Counted from the stretch's first letter, positions 1-9,977 are shown. The stretch: DNA of 64,000 nucleotides from Nitrososphaerota archaeon (GCA_021323705.1 JAJPKL010000038.1:1-64000), one strand, 5' to 3'. Translations and numbers: made by a program. Notes: generated by a model from the letters alone, not told the origin.

Positions 1-61
1 CACCTACAATGGCTGCCGTTGCAAGAATAGCGATCAACGCGTATTCTTTATGAGTACTCAT
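1..61 (-). CDS. N-terminus of an exported or membrane protein (partial)
   Basis: The reverse strand opens with an ATG at 61 and reads 20 codons to the window edge without a stop. After a short polar start (MSTHKEY) the residues are hydrophobic and small (ALIAILATAAIVG), which looks like a signal peptide or first membrane helix. The gene runs divergently from rpoH. Only the start is visible, so the product cannot be named. Confidence 0.55.
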   Translation of the reverse strand, partial: MSTHKEYALIAILATAAIVG

Positions 62-265
62 CTTGCCTGCGATTAAGTTGAATGGGTATTTATGTATATT
101 TAAAAAATATCCTAGTATATCGAATCAACCAGCGATCTTAAAGGATGATCGTTTGATGTTTTGAAGTCTGTATTATTGTGTAAGGGTTCCATCTGCTAGA
201 TTTATCGAGCTTTGCTTTTGTAACTAGAACAAGTTCTAGGTAATCACATACACAAAATAATATCA

Positions 266-376
266 ATGGACATCTTCAATCTTGGCAAAGTATTTTGGGA
301 CAAAGTCGGAGATGATTCTCACTATTTAAACTCGAAAAGTTGCTGGCAAAAACAATTGACCGAGGCCGTAGATTAG
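266..376 (+). CDS. Possible 36-aa small ORF upstream of rpoH
   Basis: An ATG at 266 opens a 36-codon frame (MDIFNLGKVFWDKVG...) ending at TAG 374-376, just before the putative rpoH promoter. I recognise no family. No clear ribosome binding site precedes it, and a frame of this length can occur by chance. Apart from this ORF and the rpoH control signals I see nothing definite between 62 and 459. Confidence 0.2.
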   Translation: MDIFNLGKVFWDKVGDDSHYLNSKSCWQKQLTEAVD

Positions 377-386
377 ATATATATTA
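376..386 (+). promoter_or_regulatory. Putative TATA box of the rpoH-rpoB-rpoA operon
   Basis: An A/T run (gatatatatta) lies about 74-84 bases before the rpoH ATG and is the best archaeal TATA-box candidate upstream of the operon. The transcription start is inferred to lie some 25 bases downstream, leaving a leader that carries the ribosome binding site at 445-452. Confidence 0.4.
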
Positions 387-444
387 ACCTCTCGGTAGAA
401 GCATCGTAGTTTGTTGCTTAGTTATGTGTTTACAGCTAATGTTC

Positions 445-452
445 AAAGGAGG
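445..452 (+). promoter_or_regulatory. Shine-Dalgarno site of rpoH
   Basis: AAAGGAGG sits 7 bases before the ATG at 460. It decides the start: the in-frame ATG at 424 would add 12 residues (MCLQLMFKGGFN) that are translated from the ribosome binding site itself and have no place in RpoH. Confidence 0.8.
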
Positions 453-459
453 TTTTAAC

Positions 460-711
460 ATGTCTGGCAAGAAAGAAAAAATTCTGATTCCAGATCACAT
501 CTATGTTCCAAAACATGAGATAATGACAAAAGAAGAAGCAGAAAAAGTATTAGAAAAATATCATACAAAACCAACCGAGATGCCTTTGATTTATGTCAGC
601 GATCCTGCAATCAGAGGACTTGGAGTAAAGCCAGGTGACATGATAAAGATAACAAGAAAAAGTCACACTGCTGGTGAAAGCATCTACTATAGGTACGTGG
701 TGGAAGAATAA
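460..711 (+). CDS. rpoH: DNA-directed RNA polymerase subunit H (Rpb5 C-terminal homologue)
   Basis: An 83-residue protein matching archaeal RpoH, the small polymerase subunit equivalent to the C-terminal domain of eukaryotic Rpb5, at the downstream DNA channel. Family marks are the N-terminal DHIYVPKHEI segment and the C-terminal GVKPGDMIKITRKS...YYRYVV segment. It starts at 460 after a strong AAAGGAGG site. Its TAA shares one base with the rpoB ATG (TAATG), indicating translational coupling. The order rpoH-rpoB-rpoA is the standard archaeal arrangement. Confidence 0.96.
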   Translation: MSGKKEKILIPDHIYVPKHEIMTKEEAEKVLEKYHTKPTEMPLIYVSDPAIRGLGVKPGDMIKITRKSHTAGESIYYRYVVEE

Positions 712-3700
712 TGGCAAACGTTTCACACAAGAGATGGCCAATAGTTCAAGATATTCTAAAGAGAGAAGGAATCGCAAGACAACACCTCAACTCGTATGAT
801 GAGTTTCTTGAACGAGGCCTTCAGAGTATCATAGATGAAGTAGGTCAAATTGAAATTGAAAGTGCGGAATACCCCTATAAGATTCAACTTGGAAAAGTAA
901 AACTCCAACAACCTCGCATGATGGAATTAGATGGTTCAATAACACACATTGCTCCAATGGAGGCTCGATTAAGAAATGTAACATATGCTTCTCCTATAAT
1001 GCTTGAAGCAAGTGTTGTCGAAGACGGAAAAATTCTAGAATCAAGATATGTCCACATTGGGGACATGCCGGTGATGGTGCGCTCCAATGCCTGCATCTTG
1101 CATAATCTTTCAGAACAAAAACTTGTTGAATATGGTGAGGATCCAAATGATCCTGGTGGATATTTTATCATCAATGGCTCTGAACGTGTGATTGTAGGAC
1201 TAGAAGATCTTTCTTACAACAAAATCATTGTTGACAAAGAAACCGTGGGCGGAAATACTGTGTTCAAAGCGAAAGTGTATTCATCAATTGTTGGTTATAG
1301 AGCAAAACTGGAACTTGTAATGAAAAATGATGGTCTGATTGTAGCAAAAATTCCTGGCTCTCCTGTGGATATTCCTGTAGTTACTTTGATGCGAGCACTT
1401 GGACTTGAATCAGACAGAGAAATTGCAGCTGCAGTATCTCTAGTTGACGAGATTCAAGATGAACTTGAGGCCTCATTTGAAAAATCAGGAGATGTACCAA
1501 CAGCTAAAGATGCAATAGTGTACATCAGCAAAAGAATTGCTCCAGGTATGTTAGAAGAATTTCAGATAAAGAGAGCAGAGACACTGCTTGATTGGGGACT
1601 CTTACCACATCTTGGCAAGCACCCAGACAACCGAAAGGAAAAATCGCTCTTTCTTGGCGAAGCAACCTGTAAACTAATTGAACTAAAACTAGGATGGCTA
1701 ACCCCTGATGACAAGGACCACTATGGAAACAAAGTCATAAAATTTGCAGGCCAGATGCTTGCAGACCTGTTCAGAACTGCTTTTAGAAATCTGGTGCGAG
1801 ACATGAAGTACCAGCTAGAGAGATCAGGACAAAAAAGAGGAATAAACGCAGTAGCAGCAGCTGTTAGGCCGGGTATTGTTACAGATAAACTAAACAACGC
1901 AATTGCAACAGGAAACTGGGGACGCGGTCGTGTAGGTGTCACTCAACTTTTGGACAGAACCAACTATCTGTCTACGATAAGTCACCTTAGAAGAATTCAA
2001 TCACCGCTTAGCCGAAGTCAACCCAACTTTGAGGCAAGAGATCTTCACGCAACACACTTTGGAAGAATATGTCCAAGTGAGACTCCGGAAGGATCTAACT
2101 GTGGACTGGTAAAGAACTTGGCTTTGTCTGCAATCATTTCAGTAAACGTGGCATCAGAGGATATCATTGAGAAACTTTACGATTTGGGTGTCACTTATGT
2201 TTCAGATGCAAAAGATGATCTGAAAAAAGAGGGAACACGTGTATTTGTAGATGGAAGACTGATTGGATATTACAGAGATGGCCAAAAGCTTGTAGACTCA
2301 CTAAGAGAACTTAGAAGGAACTTTAAGATTCATCCACATGTTGGAATTTTCTTGTACCAGTCAAGTGTAGAAGGCTCAACGAAGAGACTCTATGTCAACT
2401 GCAATGCTGGCAGAGTTCTACGACCGCTGATTGTAATCAAGGACAGCAAATTGTTACTAACACAAGAACTCATCGATAAGGTCAGCAAAAAGTTTCTGTC
2501 TTGGACAGATCTTTTGCACATGGGTGTAATTGAGCTAGTTGATGCAAACGAAGAAGAAAACTGTTACATTGCAATAGATGAAACCGACATGAAAAAACAC
2601 ACTCACATGGAAATATTCCCCTCTGCAATTCTCGGAGCTGGTGCATCAATTATTCCATATCCAGAACACAACCAGTCTCCAAGAAATACATACGAGTCAG
2701 CCATGGCAAAACAAAGTCTTGGCTTTTCAACTCCTTTGATGAATGCAAGCACGTACGTGCGACAGCACCTAATGCTTTATCCGCAAACACCAATTGTTAC
2801 AACAAAGGCAATGGGCCTGTTGGGACTAGAAGACAGACCGGCAGGACAAAATTGTGTTGTTGCAGTGTTGCCATTTGATGGTTACAATATCGAAGACGCA
2901 ATCGTACTGAGCAAGTCCTCTGTTGAGAGAGGTCTTGGAAGAACCTTCTTCTACAGAATCTATGAAGCTGAAGCCAAGCAATACCCTGGAGGAATGCGAG
3001 ACAATTTTGAAATTCCTACTGCAGATGGAAACATCCGAGGATTCCGCGGTGACAAGGCATATAGATTACTTGAAGAAGACGGTGTCATTGCAACTGAGGC
3101 TACAGTACAGGGAGGAGACATACTCATTGGAAAAACAAGCCCTCCTAGATTCATGGAAGAATATAGAGAGTTTGAGGTAAAGGGACCATATAGAAGAGAC
3201 ACATCAATAGGTGTACGACCGTCAGAAAACGGAGTTGTTGATACTGTTGTTATGACACAATCACACGATGGTGGAAGAATGTATAAAATTCGAGTAAGGG
3301 ACCTGAGAATCCCAGAGATTGGAGACAAGTTTGCATCACGACATGGACAGAAAGGAGTAGTTGGTTTGCTTGTAAATCACGAGGACTTGCCATATACAGT
3401 TGATGGTGTCGTGCCAGACGTTATGATAAATCCGCACGCCTTCCCATCAAGAATGACAGTAGGAATGTTTCTTGAATCTGTAACAGGAAAGGCTGCGGCT
3501 TTGCGCGGATCTAAAATGGACGGCTCTGCATTTGTCGGAGAAAAACTAGAAGACATTAAAGGTGTCTTAGAAGCTGCAGGCTTCAAATATTCTGGTAAAG
3601 AGACAATGTACGATGGCAGGACTGGAAAAGCATTTCCAGTTGATGTCTTCTTGGGAGTTGTCTATTATCAAAAACTTCACCACATGGTTGCAGACAAGAT

Positions 3701-4058
3701 ACATGCAAGAGCAAGAGGTCAAGTGCAGATGTTGACCAAACAACCAACAGAAGGCCGTGCAAGGGGTGGAGGACTCAGATTTGGTGAGATGGAAAGAGAC
3801 TGTCTTATTGCGTATGGTGCATCAATGATGTTAAAGGACAGGCTTCTTGAAGAATCTGACAAGGCAGAGATCTATGTCTGCGAGAGATGTGGACTAGTGT
3901 CATATTATGATATCAAACAAAGACGATTTGTCTGCAGAGTGTGTGGAGACAAGGCAAAGGTAACATCAGTATCAGTTGCATATGCCTTCAAACTCTTACT
4001 GCAGGAAATGATGAGTCTTGATGTTGCCCCAAGACTTTTGATAAAGGAGAGAGTGTAA
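711..4058 (+). CDS. rpoB: DNA-directed RNA polymerase subunit B, unsplit
   Basis: The 1115-residue protein is the complete second-largest RNA polymerase subunit, not divided into B' and B'' as in many euryarchaeal methanogens and halophiles. Visible landmarks are the ARDLHATHFGRICPSETPEG segment, the GYNIEDAIVLSKSS segment, GDKFASRHGQKGVVG near residue 870, and a C-terminal zinc ribbon CERCG...CRVCG at about residues 1058-1080. It forms one jaw of the catalytic core with RpoA. It overlaps rpoH by one base and touches rpoA by one base (TAATG), so the core subunits are probably made in register. Confidence 0.98.
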   Translation: MANVSHKRWPIVQDILKREGIARQHLNSYDEFLERGLQSIIDEVGQIEIESAEYPYKIQLGKVKLQQPRMMELDGSITHIAPMEARLRNVTYASPIMLEASVVEDGKILESRYVHIGDMPVMVRSNACILHNLSEQKLVEYGEDPNDPGGYFIINGSERVIVGLEDLSYNKIIVDKETVGGNTVFKAKVYSSIVGYRAKLELVMKNDGLIVAKIPGSPVDIPVVTLMRALGLESDREIAAAVSLVDEIQDELEASFEKSGDVPTAKDAIVYISKRIAPGMLEEFQIKRAETLLDWGLLPHLGKHPDNRKEKSLFLGEATCKLIELKLGWLTPDDKDHYGNKVIKFAGQMLADLFRTAFRNLVRDMKYQLERSGQKRGINAVAAAVRPGIVTDKLNNAIATGNWGRGRVGVTQLLDRTNYLSTISHLRRIQSPLSRSQPNFEARDLHATHFGRICPSETPEGSNCGLVKNLALSAIISVNVASEDIIEKLYDLGVTYVSDAKDDLKKEGTRVFVDGRLIGYYRDGQKLVDSLRELRRNFKIHPHVGIFLYQSSVEGSTKRLYVNCNAGRVLRPLIVIKDSKLLLTQELIDKVSKKFLSWTDLLHMGVIELVDANEEENCYIAIDETDMKKHTHMEIFPSAILGAGASIIPYPEHNQSPRNTYESAMAKQSLGFSTPLMNASTYVRQHLMLYPQTPIVTTKAMGLLGLEDRPAGQNCVVAVLPFDGYNIEDAIVLSKSSVERGLGRTFFYRIYEAEAKQYPGGMRDNFEIPTADGNIRGFRGDKAYRLLEEDGVIATEATVQGGDILIGKTSPPRFMEEYREFEVKGPYRRDTSIGVRPSENGVVDTVVMTQSHDGGRMYKIRVRDLRIPEIGDKFASRHGQKGVVGLLVNHEDLPYTVDGVVPDVMINPHAFPSRMTVGMFLESVTGKAAALRGSKMDGSAFVGEKLEDIKGVLEAAGFKYSGKETMYDGRTGKAFPVDVFLGVVYYQKLHHMVADKIHARARGQVQMLTKQPTEGRARGGGLRFGEMERDCLIAYGASMMLKDRLLEESDKAEIYVCERCGLVSYYDIKQRRFVCRVCGDKAKVTSVSVAYAFKLLLQEMMSLDVAPRLLIKERV

Positions 4059-7000
4059 TGTCATCTGAAACAATCAAAGTAATTGATGGAATCAAGTTCT
4101 CTGTCTGGTCCCCAACGGAAATAAGAAAATACTCTGTTGCTGAGATTACCGCTCCTGAAACCTATGATGAGGACGGCATGTCAGTTCAGGGTGGACTGAT
4201 GGATGGCAGACTTGGTACGCTAGAGCCAGGTCAGAAATGTCTTACCTGTGGAAACACTGCAGCAAGATGTCCTGGGCACTTTGGCCACATCGAGCTTGCC
4301 GAGCCAGTGTTGCACATTGCATTCATTGATAACATCTACAAACTCTTGCTGACAACCTGTAGATCATGTGCCAGACTAAAGATACCGCAGGAGGAACTTG
4401 AGGAATATCATCAAATCATGCAAAAAGAAGCAGCATACAGCGTAATCTCAATCAAGCACATACCAGACGAAATAATCGAAAGAGCAAAGAAAGAAAAGAC
4501 TTGTCCGCACTGTGGCAAGGCACAATATGAAATGATATTTACCAAGCCAACAATTTTCATTGAACGCACAGAGCTTGGAGAGAACAGGTTACTTCCAATT
4601 ACCATACGAGAAAGATTTTCACACATGATAGACGATGACCTAAAACTGCTTGGATACGACCCAACAACTGCAAGACCTGAATGGTTTGTACTCCAAGTCC
4701 TGCCTGTACCGCCTGTCACAGTAAGGCCCTCTATAATTTTGGAGACTGGAATTAGATCTGAGGACGACTTGACACACAAACTTGTCGACATCATAAGAGT
4801 AAACCAAAGGCTCAAGGAAAGCAAGGAGGCAGGAACACCGCCATTAATCGTGCAAGACCTTGTAGACTTGTTGCAGTATCATGTAACTACATATTTTGAT
4901 AATGAAGTTTCTGGAATTCCGCAAGCTCATCACAGATCTGGCAGACCGCTAAAAACACTTACACAAAGGCTGAAGGGAAAGGAAGGAAGATTCCGAGGCT
5001 CGCTGTCAGGTAAGAGAGTAGACTTTTCAAGCAGAACTGTAATCTCGCCAGACCCAAGCCTTGAGATCTCAGAGGTTGGAGTTCCAGAATCTGTTGCAAT
5101 AAAACTTACTATTCCAGAGGTTGTTACAGAATGGAACATTGATAGACTAAAGAAACTTGTTATCAATGGACCAAACAAATTCCCCGGCGCCAACTATATC
5201 GTAAGACCAGATGGTGTAAAGATAAGGCTAGACTTTGTTGAAGACAGGGAAACAATAGCTAACAACATCGAGATTGGTTATCTGGTTGAAAGACATCTCT
5301 CTGACGGTGACATTGTCATGTTCAATAGACAGCCATCACTGCACCAAATGTCCATAATGGGCCATTATGTCAGGGTGCTGCCAAACAAGACCTTTAGATT
5401 GCATCCTTCTGTCTGTCCGCCTTACAACGCAGACTTTGATGGAGATGAAATGAACCTTCACGTACCGCAAAGCGAGGAAGCAAGAGCAGAAGCAATACTC
5501 TTGATGAGAGTGCAGGATCAAATAATATCTCCAAGATACGGGGGACCAATAATTGGAGCACTTCGTGACTTTATCACGGGTGCCTATCTGCTTACAAAAG
5601 ATGACACAACCCTTACTCCACAAGAATTTGCAAACTTGGCAATGCTTGCTGGATACCAAGGGACATTTCCAGAGCCACAAGTTAAAGGAAAGGGAGGGCC
5701 GCTTTACACTGGCAAACAACTGTTCTCTCTGTTTCTGCCAAAAGACTTTAACTATGTAATTACATCCAAGTGGTCAAAAGGAACCAAGGGTCCGACAAAA
5801 GATGTTGTAATCAAAAACGGACAACTTGTAAGTGGAGTAATTGACAAGGCATCAATTGGTGCTGAAGAACCAGACAGCGTCTTGCATAGAATAGCCAAAG
5901 ACTATGATTATGACACTGCAAAGCGTTTTCTAAATTCCATACTTATAATGCTAAAGCAATTCATTACAGGTTATGGATTCAGCTATGGATATGCAGACTT
6001 GGAGCTATCTCCAAAGACCAAGGAATCCATACTTACAGACATCCATGAATCTTATGACAAGGTATATGATTTCATTTCTCAGGCCAAAAAGGGAACACTA
6101 CAGCTCAGTAGAGGACTCTCAGCAGAAGAAGCACTAGAGGCCTACATTGTAAACGAACTGTCAAAGGCAAGAGACAGGGCGGGCAGCATGGCAGACAAGT
6201 CATTTGACGAAACAAATGCAGGAAGAATCATGGCAACAACTGGTGCAAGGGGTTCCTCACTAAATATAGGACAGATGGCAGGAGCACTTGGACAACAATC
6301 GATTCGTGGTAGAAGAATACACAAGGGTTACAGTAACAGGGCATTGCCGCACTTTAAAGAAAATGATACAAATCCAGACTCGAGGGGATTTGTCAAGTCA
6401 AACTATAGAGATGGACTTTCAACACTGGAATTTTTCTTCCATGCAATGGGTGGAAGAGAAGGCCTTGTAGACACTGCAGTAAGAACCCAGCAAAGTGGTT
6501 ACATGCAGAGGAGATTGATAAACGCACTAGAGCATCTCAAGCTGGAATATGATCATACTGTAAGAGACCCCCACGGACACATCATACAGTTCCTGTACGG
6601 CGAAGATGGAATTGATGTATCAAAGAGCGACCATGGTGAAGCATTTAGAATTTTAAGGTTGATTGAATCTGAAAGCATCATTGATTCTGGCAAAAAGGCA
6701 ACAAAGGAAGATGTTGGAGAACTTGTAAAGAAATACACCAAGACATTCAATCCTCGTCTGGCACAAACAGTTCATGATGCACTAGCAGAATCAAAACTGA
6801 GCAGAGACGGTGTGGAAAAAGTGTTAAAGAAAGCACTTGAGCTATACGACAAGGCAAAGGTAGAGCCAGGCCAGGCAGTCGGTGTAGTTACTGCACAGTC
6901 AATAGGTGAGCCTGGTACCCAGATGACACTTAGAACCTTCCACTTTGCAGGTATCAGGGAAAGAAACGTCACTCTTGGACTTCCAAGACTGATCGAACTT

Positions 7001-7852
7001 GTAGATGCAAGAAAGAAACCTGTCACACCTACAATGGACATCTACTTGGAGGAAAACTACAAAAAATCAAAGGAAAAAGCAATCAAGGTAGCCCGTGAAA
7101 TTCTGCATACAAAGATAAGTGCGCTGATTACAAGCACTGAAACTGACTATTCTACAAAAATCAAACTAAATCTAAACCAAGACAGGCTAAAGGAGAGAGC
7201 ATGTACGGTAGAAGACGTTGTTGCTGCATTGCAGTCATCTAAGAAAAAGTTTGAGATAGAGACTAGCGGCCATTCAATTACACTTACACTTCCTGAAGAG
7301 TCTGATGCTCAGACAATCCTCAGCCTACGAAACAAGGTGCTCTCAGCAACAGTCAAAGGAGTAACCGATGTCGAACGCGTAACAATCGTACAGCAAGGAG
7401 ACGAGTGGGTTATCCAAACATCTGGCTCTAACATTGCAAAGGTGATGGAAGTTGATGGCATTGACAAGAAAAACATCAGGACAAACAACGTCTTTGAGAT
7501 TGCAAATACGCTGGGAATAGAGGCTGCTCGAAACGCACTGATAAATGAGCTCAGCTCTACACTTGAGGACCAAGGACTTGAAGTCGATGTCAGATACATC
7601 ATGTTGGTAGCAGACTTGATGTGCTCAAGAGGATACTTGCAGCAGATTGGAAGACATGGAATTGCAGGTACGAAGACAAGTGTACTGGCAAGAGCAGCGT
7701 TTGAGATTACAGTTCCTACAATAGCAGAAGCTGCACTGGCAGGAGAGGTTGAAGAACTAAAAGGAGTAACAGAAAATGTCATAGTTGGTGCAAACATTCC
7801 AATCGGAACAGGCACGGTAGATCTTTACATGAAGGTGGTAGAAGATGGTTAA
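4058..7852 (+). CDS. rpoA: DNA-directed RNA polymerase largest subunit, A' and A'' in one gene
   Basis: A single 1264-residue frame carries both halves of the largest subunit. Zinc-binding residues C61, C64, C71 and H74 precede a second set (C101, C104, C149, C152). The catalytic magnesium-binding NADFDGD motif lies near residue 457. The A''-type region with VGVVTAQSIGEPGTQMT follows near residue 945. In most archaea A' and A'' are separate genes; an unsplit gene is an established mark of Thaumarchaeota. The stop region overlaps the next gene by 8 bases. Confidence 0.98.
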   Translation: MSSETIKVIDGIKFSVWSPTEIRKYSVAEITAPETYDEDGMSVQGGLMDGRLGTLEPGQKCLTCGNTAARCPGHFGHIELAEPVLHIAFIDNIYKLLLTTCRSCARLKIPQEELEEYHQIMQKEAAYSVISIKHIPDEIIERAKKEKTCPHCGKAQYEMIFTKPTIFIERTELGENRLLPITIRERFSHMIDDDLKLLGYDPTTARPEWFVLQVLPVPPVTVRPSIILETGIRSEDDLTHKLVDIIRVNQRLKESKEAGTPPLIVQDLVDLLQYHVTTYFDNEVSGIPQAHHRSGRPLKTLTQRLKGKEGRFRGSLSGKRVDFSSRTVISPDPSLEISEVGVPESVAIKLTIPEVVTEWNIDRLKKLVINGPNKFPGANYIVRPDGVKIRLDFVEDRETIANNIEIGYLVERHLSDGDIVMFNRQPSLHQMSIMGHYVRVLPNKTFRLHPSVCPPYNADFDGDEMNLHVPQSEEARAEAILLMRVQDQIISPRYGGPIIGALRDFITGAYLLTKDDTTLTPQEFANLAMLAGYQGTFPEPQVKGKGGPLYTGKQLFSLFLPKDFNYVITSKWSKGTKGPTKDVVIKNGQLVSGVIDKASIGAEEPDSVLHRIAKDYDYDTAKRFLNSILIMLKQFITGYGFSYGYADLELSPKTKESILTDIHESYDKVYDFISQAKKGTLQLSRGLSAEEALEAYIVNELSKARDRAGSMADKSFDETNAGRIMATTGARGSSLNIGQMAGALGQQSIRGRRIHKGYSNRALPHFKENDTNPDSRGFVKSNYRDGLSTLEFFFHAMGGREGLVDTAVRTQQSGYMQRRLINALEHLKLEYDHTVRDPHGHIIQFLYGEDGIDVSKSDHGEAFRILRLIESESIIDSGKKATKEDVGELVKKYTKTFNPRLAQTVHDALAESKLSRDGVEKVLKKALELYDKAKVEPGQAVGVVTAQSIGEPGTQMTLRTFHFAGIRERNVTLGLPRLIELVDARKKPVTPTMDIYLEENYKKSKEKAIKVAREILHTKISALITSTETDYSTKIKLNLNQDRLKERACTVEDVVAALQSSKKKFEIETSGHSITLTLPEESDAQTILSLRNKVLSATVKGVTDVERVTIVQQGDEWVIQTSGSNIAKVMEVDGIDKKNIRTNNVFEIANTLGIEAARNALINELSSTLEDQGLEVDVRYIMLVADLMCSRGYLQQIGRHGIAGTKTSVLARAAFEITVPTIAEAALAGEVEELKGVTENVIVGANIPIGTGTVDLYMKVVEDG

Positions 7853-8159
7853 GCTCTTAGAAAAGGCCATTAAAGATGCAGTAGAGGACGGCAAGTGCTT
7901 TTTTGGAACAAAAGAGGTGCTAGGCTCTATCAAGAACTCTAAACTAGTTGTATTATCACACTCTATACCAACATCAACCACACAAAAAATAGTTGAAGCT
8001 GCCAAGGGTGCAAAGGTGCCAACACTAAACTACAAGGGGTCTTCAGTGGAGCTTGGAAGACTGTGTGGAACACAGTTCCGCATTTCTGCAGTGTCGCTAA
8101 AAACTTTGAGCGATACCAATCTTAAGGCAATTATAAAAGACGTGGAAACAGAGAAGTAA
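7845..8159 (+). CDS. rpl30e: Ribosomal protein L30e-like (L7Ae/L30e family)
   Basis: A 104-residue protein of the L7Ae/L30e RNA-binding fold. Position after rpoA and before nusA is the conserved archaeal place for rpl30e. The segment SVELGRLCGTQFRISAVSL is typical of the family's C-terminal half. The ATG at 7845 lies inside the last codons of rpoA (8-base overlap). L30e binds kink-turn RNA in the large subunit. The remaining doubt is between L30e proper and another L7Ae-type paralogue; the locus favours L30e. Confidence 0.9.
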   Translation: MVKLLEKAIKDAVEDGKCFFGTKEVLGSIKNSKLVVLSHSIPTSTTQKIVEAAKGAKVPTLNYKGSSVELGRLCGTQFRISAVSLKTLSDTNLKAIIKDVETEK

Positions 8160-8236
8160 GAATAAATGTCTTATTTTTCTCAAAACCGTCTATCAAGATT
8201 TAAATGTCCCCCTAAGAGATCGAGTTTAAAAAAGGT

Positions 8237-8695
8237 ATGACAGAGACAATCAAACTGACAACAGATCAAATAAAACTAATGTCACTTTTTCAAAACGTGA
8301 CTGGTGCAACTGCACGTGACTGCATCGAAGATGAAAAACAAGATAGAGTAATTTTTGTGGTAAATCAAGGAAAGATGGGCCTTGCAATAGGAAAGGGAGG
8401 CTCTACCATACGAAACCTGCAAAATGTTGTCAAAAGAAATGTTGAACTTGTTGAATATTCTGAAGATCCTGCAGAATTTCTAAAAAACATGCTAAACCCA
8501 AAGCTGGTATCCGAAGTTAAATTAAACAAAAGGTTAGATGGTTCTCTTCAAGCAATTGTTCTTGTAGATGCAAAGAAGAAGGGAATCGTAGTAGGCAGAG
8601 AAGGCAGGAATGCTGAAAAGGCACGGCTGCTTGCAAAAAGATACTTTCAAATTTCCAGTGTGTTGATACAAAGTCCTGAAAAAATAATGGAGTAA
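8237..8695 (+). CDS. nusA: Transcription factor NusA-like, KH-domain protein
   Basis: The 152-residue protein contains two KH RNA-binding domains without the N-terminal and S1 domains of bacterial NusA, as usual in archaea. KH signatures are [18 protein letters not shown] (around residues 47-64) and [19 protein letters not shown] (around 110-130). Its place between rpl30e and rps12 is conserved. The preceding 77 bases contain an A/T-rich TTTAAA stretch that could be an internal promoter. A direct termination or antitermination role in archaea is inferred from homology. Confidence 0.93.
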   Translation: MTETIKLTTDQIKLMSLFQNVTGATARDCIEDEKQDRVIFVVNQGKMGLAIGKGGSTIRNLQNVVKRNVELVEYSEDPAEFLKNMLNPKLVSEVKLNKRLDGSLQAIVLVDAKKKGIVVGREGRNAEKARLLAKRYFQISSVLIQSPEKIME

Positions 8696-8702
8696 TGATA
8701 TA

Positions 8703-9140
8703 ATGGCAAAATCCCCCCTTGGTCTATTTGCAGGAAGAGTCCTCAGAGACAAAAGAAAGAGGCAGAAATGGTCTATTGGAACCTATAAGCGAAGACAGCT
8801 AGGGCTGGACAAAAAAGCAAGTCCTCTTGGAGGTGCACCGCAAGCACGCGGTATCGTATTAGAAAAAGTGGGGATTGAGGCAAAGCAGCCAAACTCTGCT
8901 GTAAGAAAATGTGTCCGTGTCCAGCTAATAAAAAACGGCAAGACCGTAACAGCATTCCTTCCAAAAGACGGTGCTCTAAATTTCGTTGACGAGCACGATG
9001 AGGTTCATGTAGAGGGAATGGGTGCATCTATGGGCGGAGCAATGGGTGATATTCCAGGAGTAAGGTGGAAGGTTTTCAAGGTAAATGGCACATCACTTAA
9101 AGAACTTGTTTATGGTAAGAAAGAAAAGCCGAGAAGATAG
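8703..9140 (+). CDS. rps12: 30S ribosomal protein S12 (uS12)
   Basis: A 145-residue uS12, the decoding-centre protein. The conserved core [20 protein letters not shown] and the loop [19 protein letters not shown] are present. The archaeal N-terminal extension ([17 protein letters not shown]) is present as well. It starts 7 bases after nusA and is followed 2 bases later by rps7, so the three are co-transcribed. Confidence 0.97.
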   Translation: MAKSPLGLFAGRVLRDKRKRQKWSIGTYKRRQLGLDKKASPLGGAPQARGIVLEKVGIEAKQPNSAVRKCVRVQLIKNGKTVTAFLPKDGALNFVDEHDEVHVEGMGASMGGAMGDIPGVRWKVFKVNGTSLKELVYGKKEKPRR

Positions 9141-9142
9141 AG

Positions 9143-9742
9143 ATGACTGAGACACAGAACCTTTTACTTTTTCGAAAATGGGATACATCAAAGATTGAGA
9201 TAAAAGATCCAGGACTGCGAAATGTCATATCTCTAAAAAAGGAGATTGTTCCAGTATCCTTTGGTCGCTCTGCACTAAAGCGATTTAACAAGGCAGAGGT
9301 AAACATAGTTGAGAGGCTGGTAAACAAGATCTCTCACTTTGGCAAAAAATATGCAAAGAACACCGGTAGAATGGGCGGCAAAAAGATTCATGCAATAAAC
9401 ACTGCAAAAGCAGCACTTGAAATAATTCATCTTAAGACTGGAAAGAACCCAGTTGAGGTCTTGATAAGGGCAGTAGAGAACTCGGCTCCAAACGAGGATA
9501 CTACAAGAATAGTATATGGTGGAACCGTATACCATGTGTCAGTTGATGTAGCGCCACTTAGAAGGGTTGATCTTGCGCTGAGGTTTATTGCAGAAGGGGT
9601 TAGAGACGCATCATTTTCAAATCCAAAGGCACTGGAGGAAAACTTGGCAGAGCACTTGATACTTGCTGCTGCAAACGACATGAACGCACCTTCTGTAAAA
9701 AAGAAGAACGAGCTAGAAAGAATTGCAATGGCCTCAAGATAG
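9143..9742 (+). CDS. rps7: 30S ribosomal protein S7 (uS7)
   Basis: A 199-residue uS7, the head-domain assembly initiator next to the E site. Family features are NIVERLVNKISHFGKKYAKNTGRMGGKK, RIVYGGTVYHVSVDVAPLRRVDLALRF and the basic C-terminus. It starts 2 bases after rps12 and is the last gene of this operon. The elongation factor genes that often follow in other archaea are absent here; an opposite-strand tRNA follows instead. Confidence 0.97.
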   Translation: MTETQNLLLFRKWDTSKIEIKDPGLRNVISLKKEIVPVSFGRSALKRFNKAEVNIVERLVNKISHFGKKYAKNTGRMGGKKIHAINTAKAALEIIHLKTGKNPVEVLIRAVENSAPNEDTTRIVYGGTVYHVSVDVAPLRRVDLALRFIAEGVRDASFSNPKALEENLAEHLILAAANDMNAPSVKKKNELERIAMASR

Positions 9743-9761
9743 AGGCGCTTTTTAAAAAAGA

Positions 9762-9865
9762 TAGCCCGAGGCAGATTCGAACTGCCGTCTCCAGGTATCC
9801 TCTCATAAGATCCAGAGCCTGGAATCCCTAGCCCAAAAATTGTTTGGCCACTAGACTATCGGGCT
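9762..9865 (-). tRNA. tRNA, probably Gln(CUG), with an anticodon-loop intron and a D-arm insertion
   Basis: On the reverse strand AGCCCGA at the 5' end pairs with TCGGGCT at the 3' end, followed by discriminator A. The T arm GGCAG-TTCGAAT-CTGCC is perfect. The anticodon stem CCAGG/CCTGG encloses 22 bases, so a 15-base canonical intron after position 37 leaves loop CUCUGGA and anticodon CUG. The D arm is about 15 bases too long, implying a second intron or an unusual D loop. The acceptor sequence fits archaeal tRNA-Gln; Glu(CUC) is the alternative if splicing occurs elsewhere. No CCA is encoded. Confidence 0.78.
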
Positions 9866-9977
9866 ACCGAAACGGGTGGTATGCGTTGAGAATATAATTA
9901 TTGTGTATGGTCAGAAATGTTCTTTGAATAAAAGAGATCAATATGCGAGTACAAATTAATAGAATGATCTAAATAAC

